Positions 10,767-22,020 of a DNA stretch of 64,000 nucleotides are shown here, piece after piece. Below the pieces are notes generated by a model that saw only the letters and a list, made by a program, of their open reading frames with translations, did no database searches and was not told where the DNA came from. Origin of the DNA: Odontocerum albicorne. Its lineage: Eukaryota; Arthropoda; Insecta; Trichoptera; Odontoceridae. The translations under genes and the position numbers were made by a program. The stretch is from contig OX463854.1 of the NCBI GenBank assembly GCA_949825065.1, positions 11,197,112 to 11,261,111 on the forward strand, written 5' to 3'. Position 1 is the first letter of the stretch; every line of letters begins with the position of its first letter.

Positions 10767-11284
10767 GATAACGGAGATCCAAAAATCGTGATGTGTATCT
10801 TCGATTAACAGCACTCGCTCATTTTTTGTTTATATTATCTTTCATAATTTTTATGACTGGCAATATTTTACGTTTTTTTTTTGTTTCGGTAACAAATTAT
10901 TAATAAATTATCATCGCCTTATACGTCGGTGTATTTTCGAATTTCTTACTAACAATGGTAAAATCTTGATTAAGTTTAAAAAAATCTACACACAATACGC
11001 CTTTCGAATCTATTTCTTTTTATTGTATAACTTGTGTTCCATATTATTATCTCTTCCTCGTTCTTGCTGCATGCTCTATTGACCTTTTACACTCTGTACA
11101 ATAACCGATCACCTGAAATATCGCTCCGTCGGTCAACTAAGTATAACAAATAAATTATAAAAGAAAAATATTTTTTAAACAACCTTCGCGGTAAAATAAA
11201 TCAGTTAAAAACTTACGGTATTCTTGTTAAAAGTACATATTGTTTGTCTTGTATAAAAAAATATCTATGTTTGAAGAATATCCA
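10767..11284. other. No gene seen
   Basis: AT-rich and unassigned. No open frame with recognisable motifs. Confidence 0.4.
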
Positions 11285-11585
11285 ATATGTGATAGTAACG
11301 ACCATCGTGGCCTTATTGATAGAACGATCAATTTCCACCTGAGGTTTTTAGGTTTGACTCCCAGTAAAAAAGGAGTCCCAATGTGCTAAAATAGTTTATC
11401 TGATAACAATATGTATACGTGTTAAACGTATATGGGTGTTTTTACCTAATCACGTGTGGTAGTATAGCTAACACGTGTAATTATGAACAACAAGTTCGGT
11501 GCCTTCTCCAGTGGTTCTAAAACAAAAGGCTCAATTAACGGAGGCAATAACAATGTTGTCTCCCGGCCACGCTTTTAAATGTATC
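11285..11585 (+). mobile_element. SINE-D copy (tRNA-derived)
   Basis: Head with box-A-like 'tggccttattgatagaacg' and box-B-like 'ggtttgactccc' (11350-11361). The body ends with 'tccagtggttctaaaacaaaaggctc' and 'acaatgttgtctcccggccacgc'. It parallels 30975-31215, which has the same order of blocks. Confidence 0.65.
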
Positions 11586-12439
11586 TGAATTACCTATTCT
11601 CATAAATTGATGGGTGAAACCAAGAAAAAAAATCCTTGTACGACTGGATAGAATTGTCAAAAAGGAGGGCATCAGGAGGCATAATATCGTGGTTTACTTG
11701 GAGAGTGCTGAATAAACTCCATGTAGAGGCGATTAGATGTAAGGTGAATATGCAGAAAGGGGATTTCTTGAATGAAAGAAGCATTCTATGTGATTGAAGG
11801 GCTATACAGTATTTAAAGCACATGTTTATTTCTACAAACATTGGGACTACATGCTCGGGCCAATACCTGATTGATGGGAATAATAAAGTGACCTCTGTCG
11901 CATCATACTGAAAACACGTACCATTATTAGCAATTGTAAATCTGGAGAAGAAAATGAATAACTACAAAGTTTGTAATATATTTTTCGAAATCGAAATAGT
12001 CGGCTGAATTGAAATTTGCGTTATTTAATCGGAAGCTCGTTTGGGGTGACTGGGTCTACAGAAAGAGATATGCAGACTTCTTCTGGAGCTTAGTAATGCT
12101 GATAAAATGGAAACCTTCAGAAGGCTTTTAAGGTACTCGTAACTCTTTTAGATACGTGTTATATGATGGCTGAAGTGCTCATGGTGGGATCTCGGTAACT
12201 AAATGGTTCTAGGAAAAAATTTGATAGCATCTTAAACGTGCGCCGGGCTTATTTTTTTACGAGATTTTCAATGTTTTTTTAATTTAATAAACAACACAAT
12301 AAAGCAATGTGATTTACAAAACTTGATTTTAAAATTCATAAAAATTGTCTGGTTTCATTTCCAAGTGACAATCTATTTCAATCAACCAGAAAAATGTTAC
12401 AGAGGTTTTTAGTGAAAATCAGACGGGAATTATTTAAAA
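11586..12439. other. No gene recognised
   Basis: A minus-strand frame of 83 codons (11590-11841) and short plus-strand stretches with moderate GC were inspected. Neither shows a family motif. Octamer site at 12134. Confidence 0.35.
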
Positions 12440-13205
12440 AAAATACGTACCAATTTTAATAAAAACCGCAACCCCGTGTCGAACAATATGCATCTTAGCA
12501 ACTAGACGACGATGCTCAGTCAAGTGTTCGTAGCAAGTTGTATGTACGTGTCAAAACCGAAATATGAATATTTAGACGAAGATTTGTTTGCACTGCCTTC
12601 CCTGATAACCTGGAAGCAGCGGTGGCTGGTCCCGAGGTGCGCTGAGCACCAACGCACCTCGAGACGCTGAGCGAATATGAAATATCACTGTCTCACGGTT
12701 TACTGTACGAGTATGTCTCTGTCTGCCCTATACGAATTTGAGTTTCCGTCCGGTGCGTATTAGAGATCGCTCCGGTAGTATTGGCAAACTTGGCCGGTCA
12801 ATCTGAAGGAATATTTTTTTTAATTTTTTTAAATTTTTTAAAATTTACACTTAAATAAAAATACTCGTACTTTTTGTTAGTATTCTTATATTATACATAT
12901 TTAATCTATACAAATATTTAACATTTTTAGAAGTCATGTTTGCGAATATATAATTTAATTATTACGAATTATTTCTCAGGTTCAGCGCACCAACGCACCT
13001 CCAGACCAGCCGCTGCTGCCCGGAAATTGTAGTTTTGATTCACGCTGGTACCCATTTAAAAAAAAAAAAGGATTTGAGTTTTTTTCTCACTTAAGGTGTT
13101 TTTAAAATAATTCTTGCTAAGTTCTTGTTAATTGCCACGTAGCAATCTACTCACCAGGCTGTACTGTTTTGAATTAATTGTATACAACAAAAGTGTAATA
13201 CTGAT
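12440..13205 (+). mobile_element. SINE-C copy split by a hAT-like MITE
   Basis: The tail at 13060-13205 ('ggatttgag', 'ctcacttaaggtg', 'ttgccacgtagcaatctac', 'caggctgtactg', 'aaagtgtaatac') is SINE-C. The head remnant with 'gttttgattcacgctgg' (13030-13047) is separated from the upstream part by the insertion at 12617-13015. Confidence 0.55.
12617..13015. mobile_element. hAT-like MITE with long GC-rich TIRs
   Basis: The left end CAGCGGTGGCTGGTC..GAGGTGCGCTGAG is the inverted counterpart of the right end (GCGCACC..CACCTCCAGACCAGCCGCTG). Ends of the CAGYGGYGGCTGG type fit non-autonomous hAT elements. I could not fix the target duplication; the flanks 'cctggaag' and 'cccggaaa' are only partly alike. 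Octamer sites at 12706 and 12862 lie inside it. Confidence 0.65.
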
Positions 13206-14409
13206 GATGATAGTTTTCTTACTCAGTTTATGATTTTGATACGTGTAACAAATACATATATGATAGAAAATGTTACATACATCTTCATCCAGATGGAATA
13301 CACTATAAAATCTTCAACATGGAGATAAAATTTATTAACATAAAATCTTTCTTTTCTCGCCTCGTTTGCATTAAATCATTGGATATGTCTCTATTTTTTA
13401 TAGCAGCTATAACTCTATTTCACACTCGGTGTGAAACAGCAGTAATAATAAGCTCTCCAGTAAGGCAAGACAATCGTTAGCAAAACAATTGCTTACGGTT
13501 TTTTCTTCCACTTTATGTATTCAAGAACAAATCATTTGTTACTTTTCTCATGTCGCATTTAATACGGACAATTTGGAATTGGATATTTATTATATAATTT
13601 TTCGGTACAGTAAAAAAAATAACCAAAAGAATGTTGCGTACTACTATACGAGTATATCTCTAAAGTTGGTCAAGATTTTTAATGAAAATTGAATATAATT
13701 TATTTTATAAAAAATATTTTCAAATTATGGACTTACAAATGTGTGATCATACAAAAAAAAGCGATTTGTTTTCTTTTAATTTTTTTTTTGTTGATAAATC
13801 AAGTATGACATATTGAATTAGGAAGGCGTTGTTTCAAAGTTTCGATAAACCAGCTTTCCGATTGCAGTTAACTAATCTATTCAAGTCCAAGACACGCAGA
13901 CTTCTTAGAATGGTTGGTTAATCAACAACAGTCAACAAAGTTTATCTTTCCGTTCCAAATCTTGTGTCATGTACAAAAAGTATTGCATATTTTCATTTGA
14001 TTTTGATCAGTCATACATACCACTTTTATTTATATGCATAAAAATATTAGCAAGCATTCCGCCTTAAGAGAGCCTCGATACAGAAAGGAAAACACGTGTC
14101 TTGATAAAGTGGATTAGTGGCAAAAAAATAAAGTATTTTTCTTTATCAAATAATCTAACATGAAGTTCCACAAAGTTAAAGTTGGAAACTTGTTTTTTTA
14201 GTGTTTGACAATTATTAACAGGCTTATTAGATTCGACATGAGCATTAAATATCTTAGAAGACTTTTCCTTAAGTACTTCATTAGAAGTAAAAAAATATGG
14301 TAAGGTTTTTTTTTTTATTTGATTTGTGTAACTTTTGTTGGATCCCTTTTTTTTTGGTGGTGCCATTTAGGAATCCATGGTAATCTATTAAGGAACCGAG
14401 CTTTCTGCC
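13206..14409. other. No gene seen
   Basis: AT-rich. Frames at 13489-13692 and 14064-14366 lack recognisable motifs. Octamer site at 13647. Confidence 0.4.
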
Positions 14410-14417
14410 ATCTATAC

Positions 14418-15117
14418 CAGTGTTCCCCAACCTTTTTAGACCTGTGGATCGGTAAAAAAAGGAATTTTTTTTCGCGGACCACTAATACTGAAATAAAAAT
14501 GGTTTTTTTATTTAATATTTTTTTAATCTTATATTGTGACAGATGGACATGCTCGTATGTAACTACAATATAATTAACAAATATACATATAACAGTTACA
14601 ATTTTAGTTGTAACATTGTCTGATACAATTAAAATTTAACAAAAACAATGGGGTTTTTTCAACAAACTAATGTGGAACCTGCTGTTGCATCTTTGCTAAT
14701 ATATTGGATATTCTTGGCTGCAGTGCTGTCTCTGACATTATTTTACTTGAATGTACGTTACTCTCACCGGCCCATTCCAAAATGAAAACAATTATATATT
14801 ATGGAATTCTTGGAAATATATTAAGGTAGGGGTTTGCATCCGAGTTCACTATCCAAGAGCAAATATTTCCGTTCTCCCTAAGTGTATCTGAGAAGATTTA
14901 TGACTGTCCATTCTGAGAAAACCAGCAATCATCGTGTCGCATTATCATACCAATTATATTTATTTAACAATTACTAAAAATACAAGTCAACGTACAAGTG
15001 AAAAAATCCTATATTTAATATTTTTGCATGGCGAATTTCTTGAAATTTGTTTTGCGGCCCGTCGGAAAGTCTCTGCGGCCCGGCAGCGGGCCGCGGATCA
15101 CCGGTTGGAGAACACTG
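14418..15117. mobile_element. hAT-superfamily non-autonomous element, 700 bp
   Basis: The 8-bp duplication ATCTATAC (14410-14417 and 15118-15125) brackets the element. Termini are CAGTGTTCCCCAACC on the left and the complement of CAGTGTTCTCCAACC on the right, 14 of 15 bases matching. Inside each end is a 'gcggaccac / gcgggccgcggatc' motif, common near ends of this kind. An 8-bp duplication and CAGTG-type TIRs are hallmarks of hAT. No transposase frame remains; the frames at 14319-14573 and 14934-15221 cross its borders and are chance. Confidence 0.92.
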
Positions 15118-15214
15118 ATCTATACCACCAAAGTTATTGTTTTATGGGCACATCTAAAAATATTATATTTTATTCGAAAAGAAGAAATAATGAATTGAAG
15201 ATTATTTTATATAT

Positions 15215-15330
15215 TTTTTAACTTCGTTTGAAAATCTGTTCATCGCTATACAATATGCTCTTGATGAAAGGTTATGACCACATAATGACCTCATCTGCCT
15301 GATTCGAATCTTTGAGCGAACGACTTTCAG
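15215..15330 (+). repeat. Dispersed repeat shared with 2217-2330
   Basis: Same block order as the copy near 2.2 kb ('ctatacaatatg', 'gttatgaccacataatgacc', 'catctgcctgattcgaatc'). Confidence 0.6.
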
Positions 15331-15720
15331 TGCTGCATTGATTCCAAATACTTCTTATCTCCTACTTATGAATATTTCATCTTCAAAACATACCTTAAAT
15401 ATGACCCTTTTTTCAACAGGCAACGTCGGCCACTATCAAAGTTAATGAACCTCAATTATTGAACAATTTGGGTACCTCCATGACTTAGCTGGTAAGAAGC
15501 TTGACTTTCAGCCGAGAGTTTGGGAGGAATTAGGTAAACCAAGGGCATTATATAAAATGGGAAATGTTACGTCAGTAATCGACTCTGTATCTAGGGTGAG
15601 GTGCAATCTGTGCGACACATGCTGAAGTATCCAAGGAACCTGGTGTGTTGCACCAAATACGACTTGATTCGTAGAACGCCGAATGCTGTTCAAGAGGCAA
15701 AATTCTGGGGGGAAATATTT
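15331..15720. other. No gene recognised
   Basis: The segment upstream of the RT relic has moderate GC, but neither strand gave a recognisable protein motif. A minus-strand frame at 15508-15693 is unassigned. Confidence 0.35.
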
Positions 15721-15722
15721 AA

Positions 15723-16555
15723 GTGGAATTTATCGCAAGATCTGGTATACTACAAGGATCAAATTTAGGTCCCCTACTATTCCTCATATTAATAGACGAC
15801 ATTCAAAATTCCATAAGTCACTCGACATGTTTATTGTTGGCTGACGACTTGTATCTTATGGTCGATCGTTTTCACCAATCCACCATCAGTATACTATACA
15901 AGAGTGGCTCTAAACAGAGTTTCTGAATTCAAAGATTTGGGCGTAACCTTTGATGTCGGACTCACGTTCGTTAACCATATCTCACGTTTGATATCGGACT
16001 GTTACAAACTACTCGGTTTTATAATGAGAATATCAAGAGAATTTAACAGCACCGATATCCTCCGAAACTTATATAATTATCTAATTAGAACCAAATTAGA
16101 ATATGCATATATGGTTTGTGCTCCTTATCAACTCAAATATAAAGACAATATAGAACAAATCCAAACAAAAATCCTCAGATATCTATGGTACAGAACAAAG
16201 GGCGATTACCCAAAATATGCTCACCATGCCGAACTTCTCACGGTGTGTAACTATAGAAGCCTCGAAACAAGAAGGCAAGAATCCATTGCGATATTCCTAA
16301 TAAAGGTTTTCCAAGGTTGCTTTAGCTGTCCCGCGATTCTAGAAGCACTAAGTTTATATGTACCCAATAAATATAGCCGTGCAAGGAATCACCCTCTGTT
16401 CTACATACCAACTTACAGGACGAATATCTTGGCTAAACACTCAGTAACGCGTGGTATAGATATATTGAACTAACTGAATGATACTGTTGATATATTCTCG
16501 GTACCGTCTAGCAGTATAAGAACAATCCTGGCTGATATTATTCCTAACGAATAAG
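15723..16555 (+). pseudogene. Non-LTR retrotransposon RT fragment (jockey/CR1-like)
   Basis: The first frame reads SGILQGSNLGPLLFLILIDDI followed by LLLADDLYLM, the RT palm motifs (QGSxLGPLLF and a decayed Y-ADD). After a deletion of roughly 60 codons and a frame change, it resumes at VSEFKDLGVTFDVGLTF, with the thumb region YKLLGFIMR, TKLEYAYMVCAPY and IQTKILRYL. An in-frame TAA at 16471-16473 interrupts it. The frame continues as LNDTVDIFSVPSSSIR to a natural-looking stop near 16554. The missing block and internal stop make it non-functional. Confidence 0.85.
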
Positions 16556-16689
16556 CTAACGCTAGAAGCAGACTTTATTTGTGTAACAGGAGAAATCCGT
16601 GCAAAGTGGATAAAAAAAAGTGCCTTTGATATGATGTACATTAAGGCATCGGGGCTATCAGTTCGATATTCCACTGACGCAGCATCCTT

Positions 16690-16990
16690 TCACCCACAAA
16701 TAAGCACCTCCTCTATGAAACCCTTATTCGTCCTATATTGATCAATGCTGCACCCGTTTGGGGTAGTGTGAGCAACGCGTATCACCTGAAACTTCAACGA
16801 GTGCAGAACAAGGCATTCAAGATGTCTTTCAACACCCATCCTGGAACAAACCTCTCCCGTCTTCACGCTGAAAAACGTAAAGAAACCCTCCAGCACATCC
16901 CCTCACTTGGACCGTGAAGTTCTATAAATGTCACCGCAATCCCTTAATCGCTGCCCTGGGGACTACGAGAGTAAATCCGACTTTCCCGTT
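16690..16990 (+). pseudogene. Second RT fragment, jockey-type C-terminus
   Basis: The frame from about 16700 reads LLYETLIRPILINAAPVWG, then LKLQRVQNKAFKM and GTNLSRLHAEK. This is the tail of jockey-clade RTs and belongs to a different lineage from the fragment just upstream. A stop at about 16915 and a +1 shift lead into VKFYKCHRNPLIAALG, again a jockey motif. It has no ATG, so a start-codon-based ORF search would miss it. Confidence 0.8.
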
Positions 16991-16999
16991 ATAAGCACA

Positions 17000-17355
17000 A
17001 GCTCCCGAAGCATTATCTGTTGCCTGACTAGTCCACCTTCAGTATTAGCTGGGACGACCAAGGTCTGAGTGAATGTGATGGAATACAAGTAGTCTGAAAT
17101 AGTGGACTTGTTCTTGCTAAATAATCAGTTGTAAGAATTGTTATCTAATTATAAGTCGTGTAAATGGTGTTGACTAATTCTAAGAAATCATATATTAAGA
17201 ATATAAAAAAAATTACGTGTAGGAAATTAAAATTAAGTTAGTTTATAATCGTATTAGATATAAATAAAATAAGTTAAGATATAAATTTGTATATAGTTAC
17301 AGCCTTTGGCTACTATTTGTACCATATATTACTTTGTTTAATAATAATAAAAAAT
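17000..17355 (+). mobile_element. LINE 3' UTR with TAA-type tail
   Basis: Non-coding AT-rich sequence follows the RT relics and ends 'tttgtttaataataataaaa' (17334-17353), a simple-repeat terminus as expected for a non-LTR element. Which of the two RT relics it belongs to is not settled. Confidence 0.5.
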
Positions 17356-17549
17356 CGATGTATGTTAATATAATTCGTCTTGTAAAACGAATGAAAACAT
17401 GCAAAAAGCATATGACGTATACCATTGTTCTCTTCGCGTACGCAATTTGTTTCCCCTCGAGGATTGTCCTTGAATTATTAGTTTTTAATTTAATTTTAAC
17501 GAATATTTTTTATTTATAATATATATCATGGATCAAAACAAGTAAATGT

Positions 17550-17645
17550 GTTCAACATGAGCTGGTTAGTTGGAAAAAAATGCTATATAATAATAAGACT
17601 GCCAGATGTAACATAAGACTGCCAGATGTAACATAGGAGTACTCG
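17550..17645 (+). mobile_element. SINE-C tail with 20-bp duplication
   Basis: Has 'gctggttagttgg' and a variant of the 'gcaataagcccgccagg' module. The 20-mer ataagactgccagatgtaac is present twice in direct order (17597-17637). Confidence 0.6.
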
Positions 17646-17839
17646 TATATAACCTTAAACACGAAATAATGAAAATAAAAACTTAACCTTTTCACTTATC
17701 CTCAAGTATTACGAGTATACATTTTGTATTCTTGAAAAAAGAACCAGTGAAACTTTTGATTACATCAGGACAATAGATAGTTAATAAATACACTATGAGT
17801 CGTTTATTCAGATACGACGTGATGGTATATATATCTATA

Positions 17840-17905
17840 TTCAGATTAGAAGTGCTGAAAATAAATCAATAGTCATTGATTTATTTTCAGCACTTCTAAT
17901 CTGAA
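17840..17905. repeat. Perfect palindrome, 31-bp arms, 4-nt loop
   Basis: Arms 17840-17870 and 17875-17905 are exact complements around agtc. No dispersed copy was found in the window. It is either a very young foldback element or an inverted duplication by template switching. Confidence 0.9.
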
Positions 17906-18060
17906 AAAGTATTGCACCTTAATTCGTTACCGTAACATTCTCATTTGTATAGAAGCCTGCAAGAAGGGTTGAGTTACGTACTCGTTAAAAGTTGGATTTG
18001 CAATTTTTTTTAACAATCTAGTACTCAGTAAGAGGTACTAATTAATACCATGTTCATAAA

Positions 18061-18200
18061 TTGAACGGTTGAATTAAAATAGGCACTAAGTACCAAAAAA
18101 AAAAATTATGCCGTTTCATTATATATGACAAATAGAACAAAACTGCATACTTAGTTTTTTTTTGGTACTTAGTGCCTATTTTAATTCAACCATTCAATTG
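18061..18200. mobile_element. Foldback MITE, about 45-bp arms
   Basis: Arms 18061-18105 and about 18156-18200 share 'ggttgaattaaaataggcac' and 'taagtaccaaaaaaaa' in inverted order, with about 50 bp between them. Non-coding; superfamily unknown. Confidence 0.8.
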
Positions 18201-18820
18201 TTCCCTTTATCCATTTTTCGAATATATTTTATTAAAAAAAGTCACCCTGTATATTCTTGAATGACACCTTGTGGCACGCTTACTCGTACATTGAATTGAT
18301 AACCCTTGATTTAAGCGATTGCTCAAAACCCTTGAGTGCACTCAATTCAAGAACCGCTAAGATTTATAAAGTACAATTCAGCATGACTCTTTTTCGAGTA
18401 TATTTGGGTCGAAAAAGGTCAGATATAATGTGCCTTCATAATTATATAATATCTGTTTGGAGCAGCGAATGGACCTCTAACGTCCACGAAGTACACTCTC
18501 TTCTTTTAAGGCTTCATTAAGACTCTTTTCCGAATTTAGAAATAAAAAAGAGAAACAGATGGGCTGATGCAATTGGCGATTGAATAGATTGGGAAACAAG
18601 GTAAGTGATCAAGATACATCGTTAGTTTTAAGAATACAACACGGTCCAATATGGCTGGCTTTAACGAGATGAGATGTATATTTAACAGAGAATGGATCGT
18701 TGAACTTAAGACGTCATTTGTTATTAAAGTCAAAATGATAACTGGGTGACAGTTCTTCATTATGAAATTTTTAAGTAAAACATTTATTTCGAATCGAATG
18801 TGCTTTACTATTACATATTA
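18201..18820. other. No gene seen
   Basis: The frame at 18257-18520 has no recognisable motif. Near 18547-18600 a plus-strand RWADAIGD-like trace resembles the RWADDI motif of LINE tails, but it is too short to call. Octamer site at 18281. Confidence 0.35.
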
Positions 18821-18825
18821 GAAGA

Positions 18826-18945
18826 TCTACATAGGTTTCTTTGTAGTTTGACTTCCATTTCTAAGTTTTCTGCGATTTTTTTACGAAATGTGTTTTTTAA
18901 ACATATGTATATGCGGGGAAGTACCCTATCTAATGGCCGAGGCTA
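18826..18945 (+). repeat. Repeat B (copies also at 20337-20400 and 55294-55430)
   Basis: The three copies share 'tttctttgtagtt', 'taagttttctgcg' and 'gcggggaagtaccc'. The 20.3-kb copy is inverted. Class unknown; no coding capacity. Confidence 0.6.
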
Positions 18946-19004
18946 TTTTCCTTTCCAATAATCTGGCACTGCAAACCAAATCCTGAAAGAGAGAACATAA
19001 AACG

Positions 19005-19105
19005 CATTATAAGATAGTATGCATGACAAGGTGTATGGACGTGGCAGATAAGATGAATGCCCACATGTGTCAAGTTGAGATCTGTTTTCTCTGACTACCT
19101 TAAAA
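19005..19105 (+). mobile_element. LINE-V 3' terminal fragment
   Basis: Contains 'gcatgacaaggtgtatggacgtgg', 'ttctctgactacctt' and a degenerate 'catggtatgatgatg' terminus, matching 47410-47515 and 44620-44660. Confidence 0.55.
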
Positions 19106-19960
19106 AGAACATGGTATGATGATGAAGTTGATAAAGGTATTTATATTGTAGAATTTCAATTTTGACTTAATAATTTTCAACCATTTTGAGTAAAAAAAAT
19201 CTTCACCATAAACTTGAAATAAGTGACAGGCGTGCGTCGATATATGAAGGAATTTATTAAATCGAAAATTACCATGTCGAGTTAAATAGTTTTTTTCCAC
19301 AATTTGGTTGAAAATCGTTTATTCAATTATAAGAAAGATGTTAAAAGGTTTTCTATGAAGACCCAACACAGGGACCCTTTTTTTGGGGGCTATAATGAAT
19401 CGATCCTGAAATCTCCGCGTCGAACACAAGTATTTTATAAATTGAGGCTTTGACGGTATGAAATTTTTTAAATATGAATTTCACTTCCACAACAGGATAT
19501 TTCCATTCATTTCGTGAATTGCATTCGGCACAAGCATGGATTAGGTTGCAGGCGACGGGGGCTTAATATCAATGCAAATATTGGATTTGAACAATGCACG
19601 ACATCCATTGAAATGGTGCCGTGCCGCGCACTGAAATGCCAACTGATCCGCGGTAAAACATACTCTAATTCCGCTGTTGACTAATCGATGACAGAGAATT
19701 AGCCCCTATTCAGCTCTAGACTGTCATCGCTGACTGCAATAAAATATAAATGAACAAATAAAGCAATAGTATATTAGATTGTTCATAGCAAATTATAGAT
19801 GGCTTTGGGAGCCAATAAGTGATTTACCAAATTTTATAACAGAAACCTGAAAATTAACTTTGAAATCTAATTAAATAAGATTTTTTTTCATGAAAGTCGT
19901 TATACTCGTATAGTCTGATAATAATTGTAACAAACAAAATGACTGTAGTTTCGTGTAATT
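19106..19960. other. No gene seen
   Basis: Slightly GC-richer near 19490-19740, without a family motif in any frame. Octamer site at 19903. Confidence 0.4.
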
Positions 19961-19964
19961 AGTG

Positions 19965-20310
19965 TAGTTCAGAGAACAGGCTGTCCTCAAGGGCGCTTAT
20001 TTCTCGAATGTATTTTTCTGCCATCTATTTCTTTTCTGTGTTTTTTTTTTCTTCTCTTCTTCTTATTCTACATGTACAAGGCTGTGGGCTGAAAAAACAT
20101 CTGGTGTACCCGTGGCTGGGCTCGCTCTATATTGGTGGGGTGTATATTGGCCGGGGGGATGTTATTAGATGAGCCAGACCTTTTGATAGCTTCTGTCTTT
20201 AATGTTTTATCTGCAATTTATGTGTTCTTGAAGTATATTTAAATGTTTTATGTACATACTATGTTGCTATCAATAAACCTATATTTATTTATTTATTTAT
20301 TATTTACATA
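19965..20310 (+). mobile_element. LINE-M 3' end
   Basis: Shared with 55013-55260 on the opposite strand: 'aatgtatttttctgccat', 'caaggctgtgggctgaaaa', 'accttttgatagcttctg' and 'gttgctatcaataaacct'. It ends in an ATTT/AATA simple repeat. The AATAAA and oligo tail mark it as the 3' UTR of a retroposon. No coding part was recovered. Confidence 0.7.
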
Positions 20311-20400
20311 AATTGTGTTTTATTATTATTGTTATGAAATACTTCCCCGCATCTGCATAGGTTTAGAAAAATATATTTGGTAAGGAAACAGCACCAAACT

Positions 20401-21079
20401 TACAAAGTGAAGACGAACAATAAAAATTCAGCTCAATGTTGTGTGTGGTACTCTATATTATATTTTTTTTAATAAACACACAGACAATGAAAATAGTTCC
20501 CGACTCTATGTAATGCCTTTATTTTATCTATATTAATTGAAGAAAAATATTTTTAAAACCAGTTGAGTTCGATCTCATCCCCACCCACGATGTCATGGGG
20601 AAAAAATAAGTTCCCATTTAGCGCGATCTGTAATGAAATAACAAACAAAATTATATAATTAAATTTTATAAAAAAAATACTTTCACTGTTAGTGTAGATA
20701 GAAAAAAATATTGACAGCCTCTAGTACTCGTAAATATTCCTCTGAAGTGGATATATGATATAAAAAAACTCATTGCACTATGAAATAGTAAGTGGAGCCC
20801 ATATAAAATGACCTATTATCGTAGTTAAATGTAACCCGGATGTAGTTAATGAATTCGTTTGCCTGTCAAATAAATATTCATTGTAAACCGGCTTTTAAGT
20901 GACACAAAATATAATTAATGTAGTATGCTCATCGAAAATTTTTAGACAAATACGTCATTTTTACTATCACTTCATAGAGAACAAAAAATTGGAACAGAGG
21001 CGTTTAAAATTAACTTTTTCCAGATATAGAAAAATTAACAAAATATATTTAATTTAATTGCTATGTAATGAATTCCGTA
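20401..21079. other. No gene seen
   Basis: AT-rich and unassigned, with an octamer site at 20725. Confidence 0.4.
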
Positions 21080-21267
21080 ACCTAGTTGATGAGATCTATT
21101 TTCCAATATAGCGGTGGCTGGTTCGATTTCCATTGGCAGCCAACATTTTTTTAAAAAGGGTTATAATTTTTTTTCATTTAATGTTTACTCAACACCATTC
21201 TGATTGGAAGGAAGAGATCTCCACACAACAATAAGCCTGCCAGGCTTTACTGTATATAACAAAAGTT
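21080..21267 (+). mobile_element. SINE-C copy
   Basis: tRNA-like head with 'ggctggttcgatttcc' (21116-21131), an A-rich linker, then the module 'acaataagcctgccaggctttactgtatataac'. SINE-A abuts it directly. Confidence 0.65.
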
Positions 21268-21620
21268 ACCGGACGGTAATGTGGCCGCACGGTAATGCAA
21301 TGGACTTCCGTGCGGAAGGTCTCTACCGGTTCGAACCACTCGGTAACAGAGGTATTTTTTGCGCCTAGTATTCGGGGGTATAAGCATACCTATGACTTTG
21401 GTCATATAACATACATTCTTTCAAAAAAAGAAATATACCGGTGTACTTCGATCGTCTCACTTCGGTGTGCCATCGTATCCAGTACAGTGATTTAGCTGAT
21501 GACTTTGCTGGTGTGCAACGGCTCGCCCACTAATAAAAAAAAAACAACCTCGACAGCACAGCTTCGCTTTACAATTGAATTGACGTTGCCATGGTAAAAA
21601 CATCCTCCACAGTATAGCTT
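21268..21620 (+). mobile_element. SINE-A copy, near full length
   Basis: tRNA-like head with a box-A region near 21285-21300 and box B GGTTCGAACC at 21328-21337. The middle is 'cgcctagtattcgggggtata' with the small inverted repeat gactttggtc, followed by 'gatcgtctcacttcggtgtg' and 'gtgtgcaacggctcg'. The head makes internal RNA polymerase III transcription likely for the family. Confidence 0.75.
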
Positions 21621-21689
21621 TGTAGCGAGTTGCTTATCTTGATACGTCGTGATGATTTTGATATGTATTTAAAATAAATATAAAACTCA

Positions 21690-22020
21690 GGAATGCGGAT
21701 AAAAGTGAAAGTGAATAGCGGGTAAATAATAACAAGTCTTGACAGTTGGATGAATAATAATGTTTATTTGTCTACAAGTAGGTGTTTTATAGTAGTGAGT
21801 GAATGTGCTCGCAATATATATTTTGTCTCACTCCTGCGCGTGCACTAGTGTAGCGGGTAGGATATTTATTTATGACGGCGGCGAGACAAAACGTAAATAC
21901 TATTTGTTAGTAAACATTGTTGACGTTTCTAGTATGTGACAATTGTAAATAATTCAGAGTTTGATTCATCGGTCGTTGACCCTGTATGTTTACAATTTTG
22001 ACAATAAATTATGTTTGACA
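21690..22020 (+). repeat. Repeat F copy 2
   Basis: Matches 1560-1985 ('gtgagtgaatg', 'cgcaatatatattttgtctc', 'gcgcgtgca', 'cggcggcgagacaa', 'tcggtcgttgaccctgtatg'). Moderately diverged. Confidence 0.55.

Noticed and set aside
17840..17905. microRNA precursor
   Set aside because: Perfect 31-bp pairing without bulges and a 4-nt loop are unlike animal pre-miRNAs. Kept only as a palindrome.
9880..17990. Near-matches to the octamer (TACGAGTC at 9888, TACTCGTT at 17978, TACTCGTC at 58746)
   Set aside because: Probably mutated sites, but without a reference unit they cannot be told from chance, so they are not counted.
18547..18600. LINE tail (RWADAI) relic
   Set aside because: Only about eight residues fit and stops surround them. 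Noted but not annotated.
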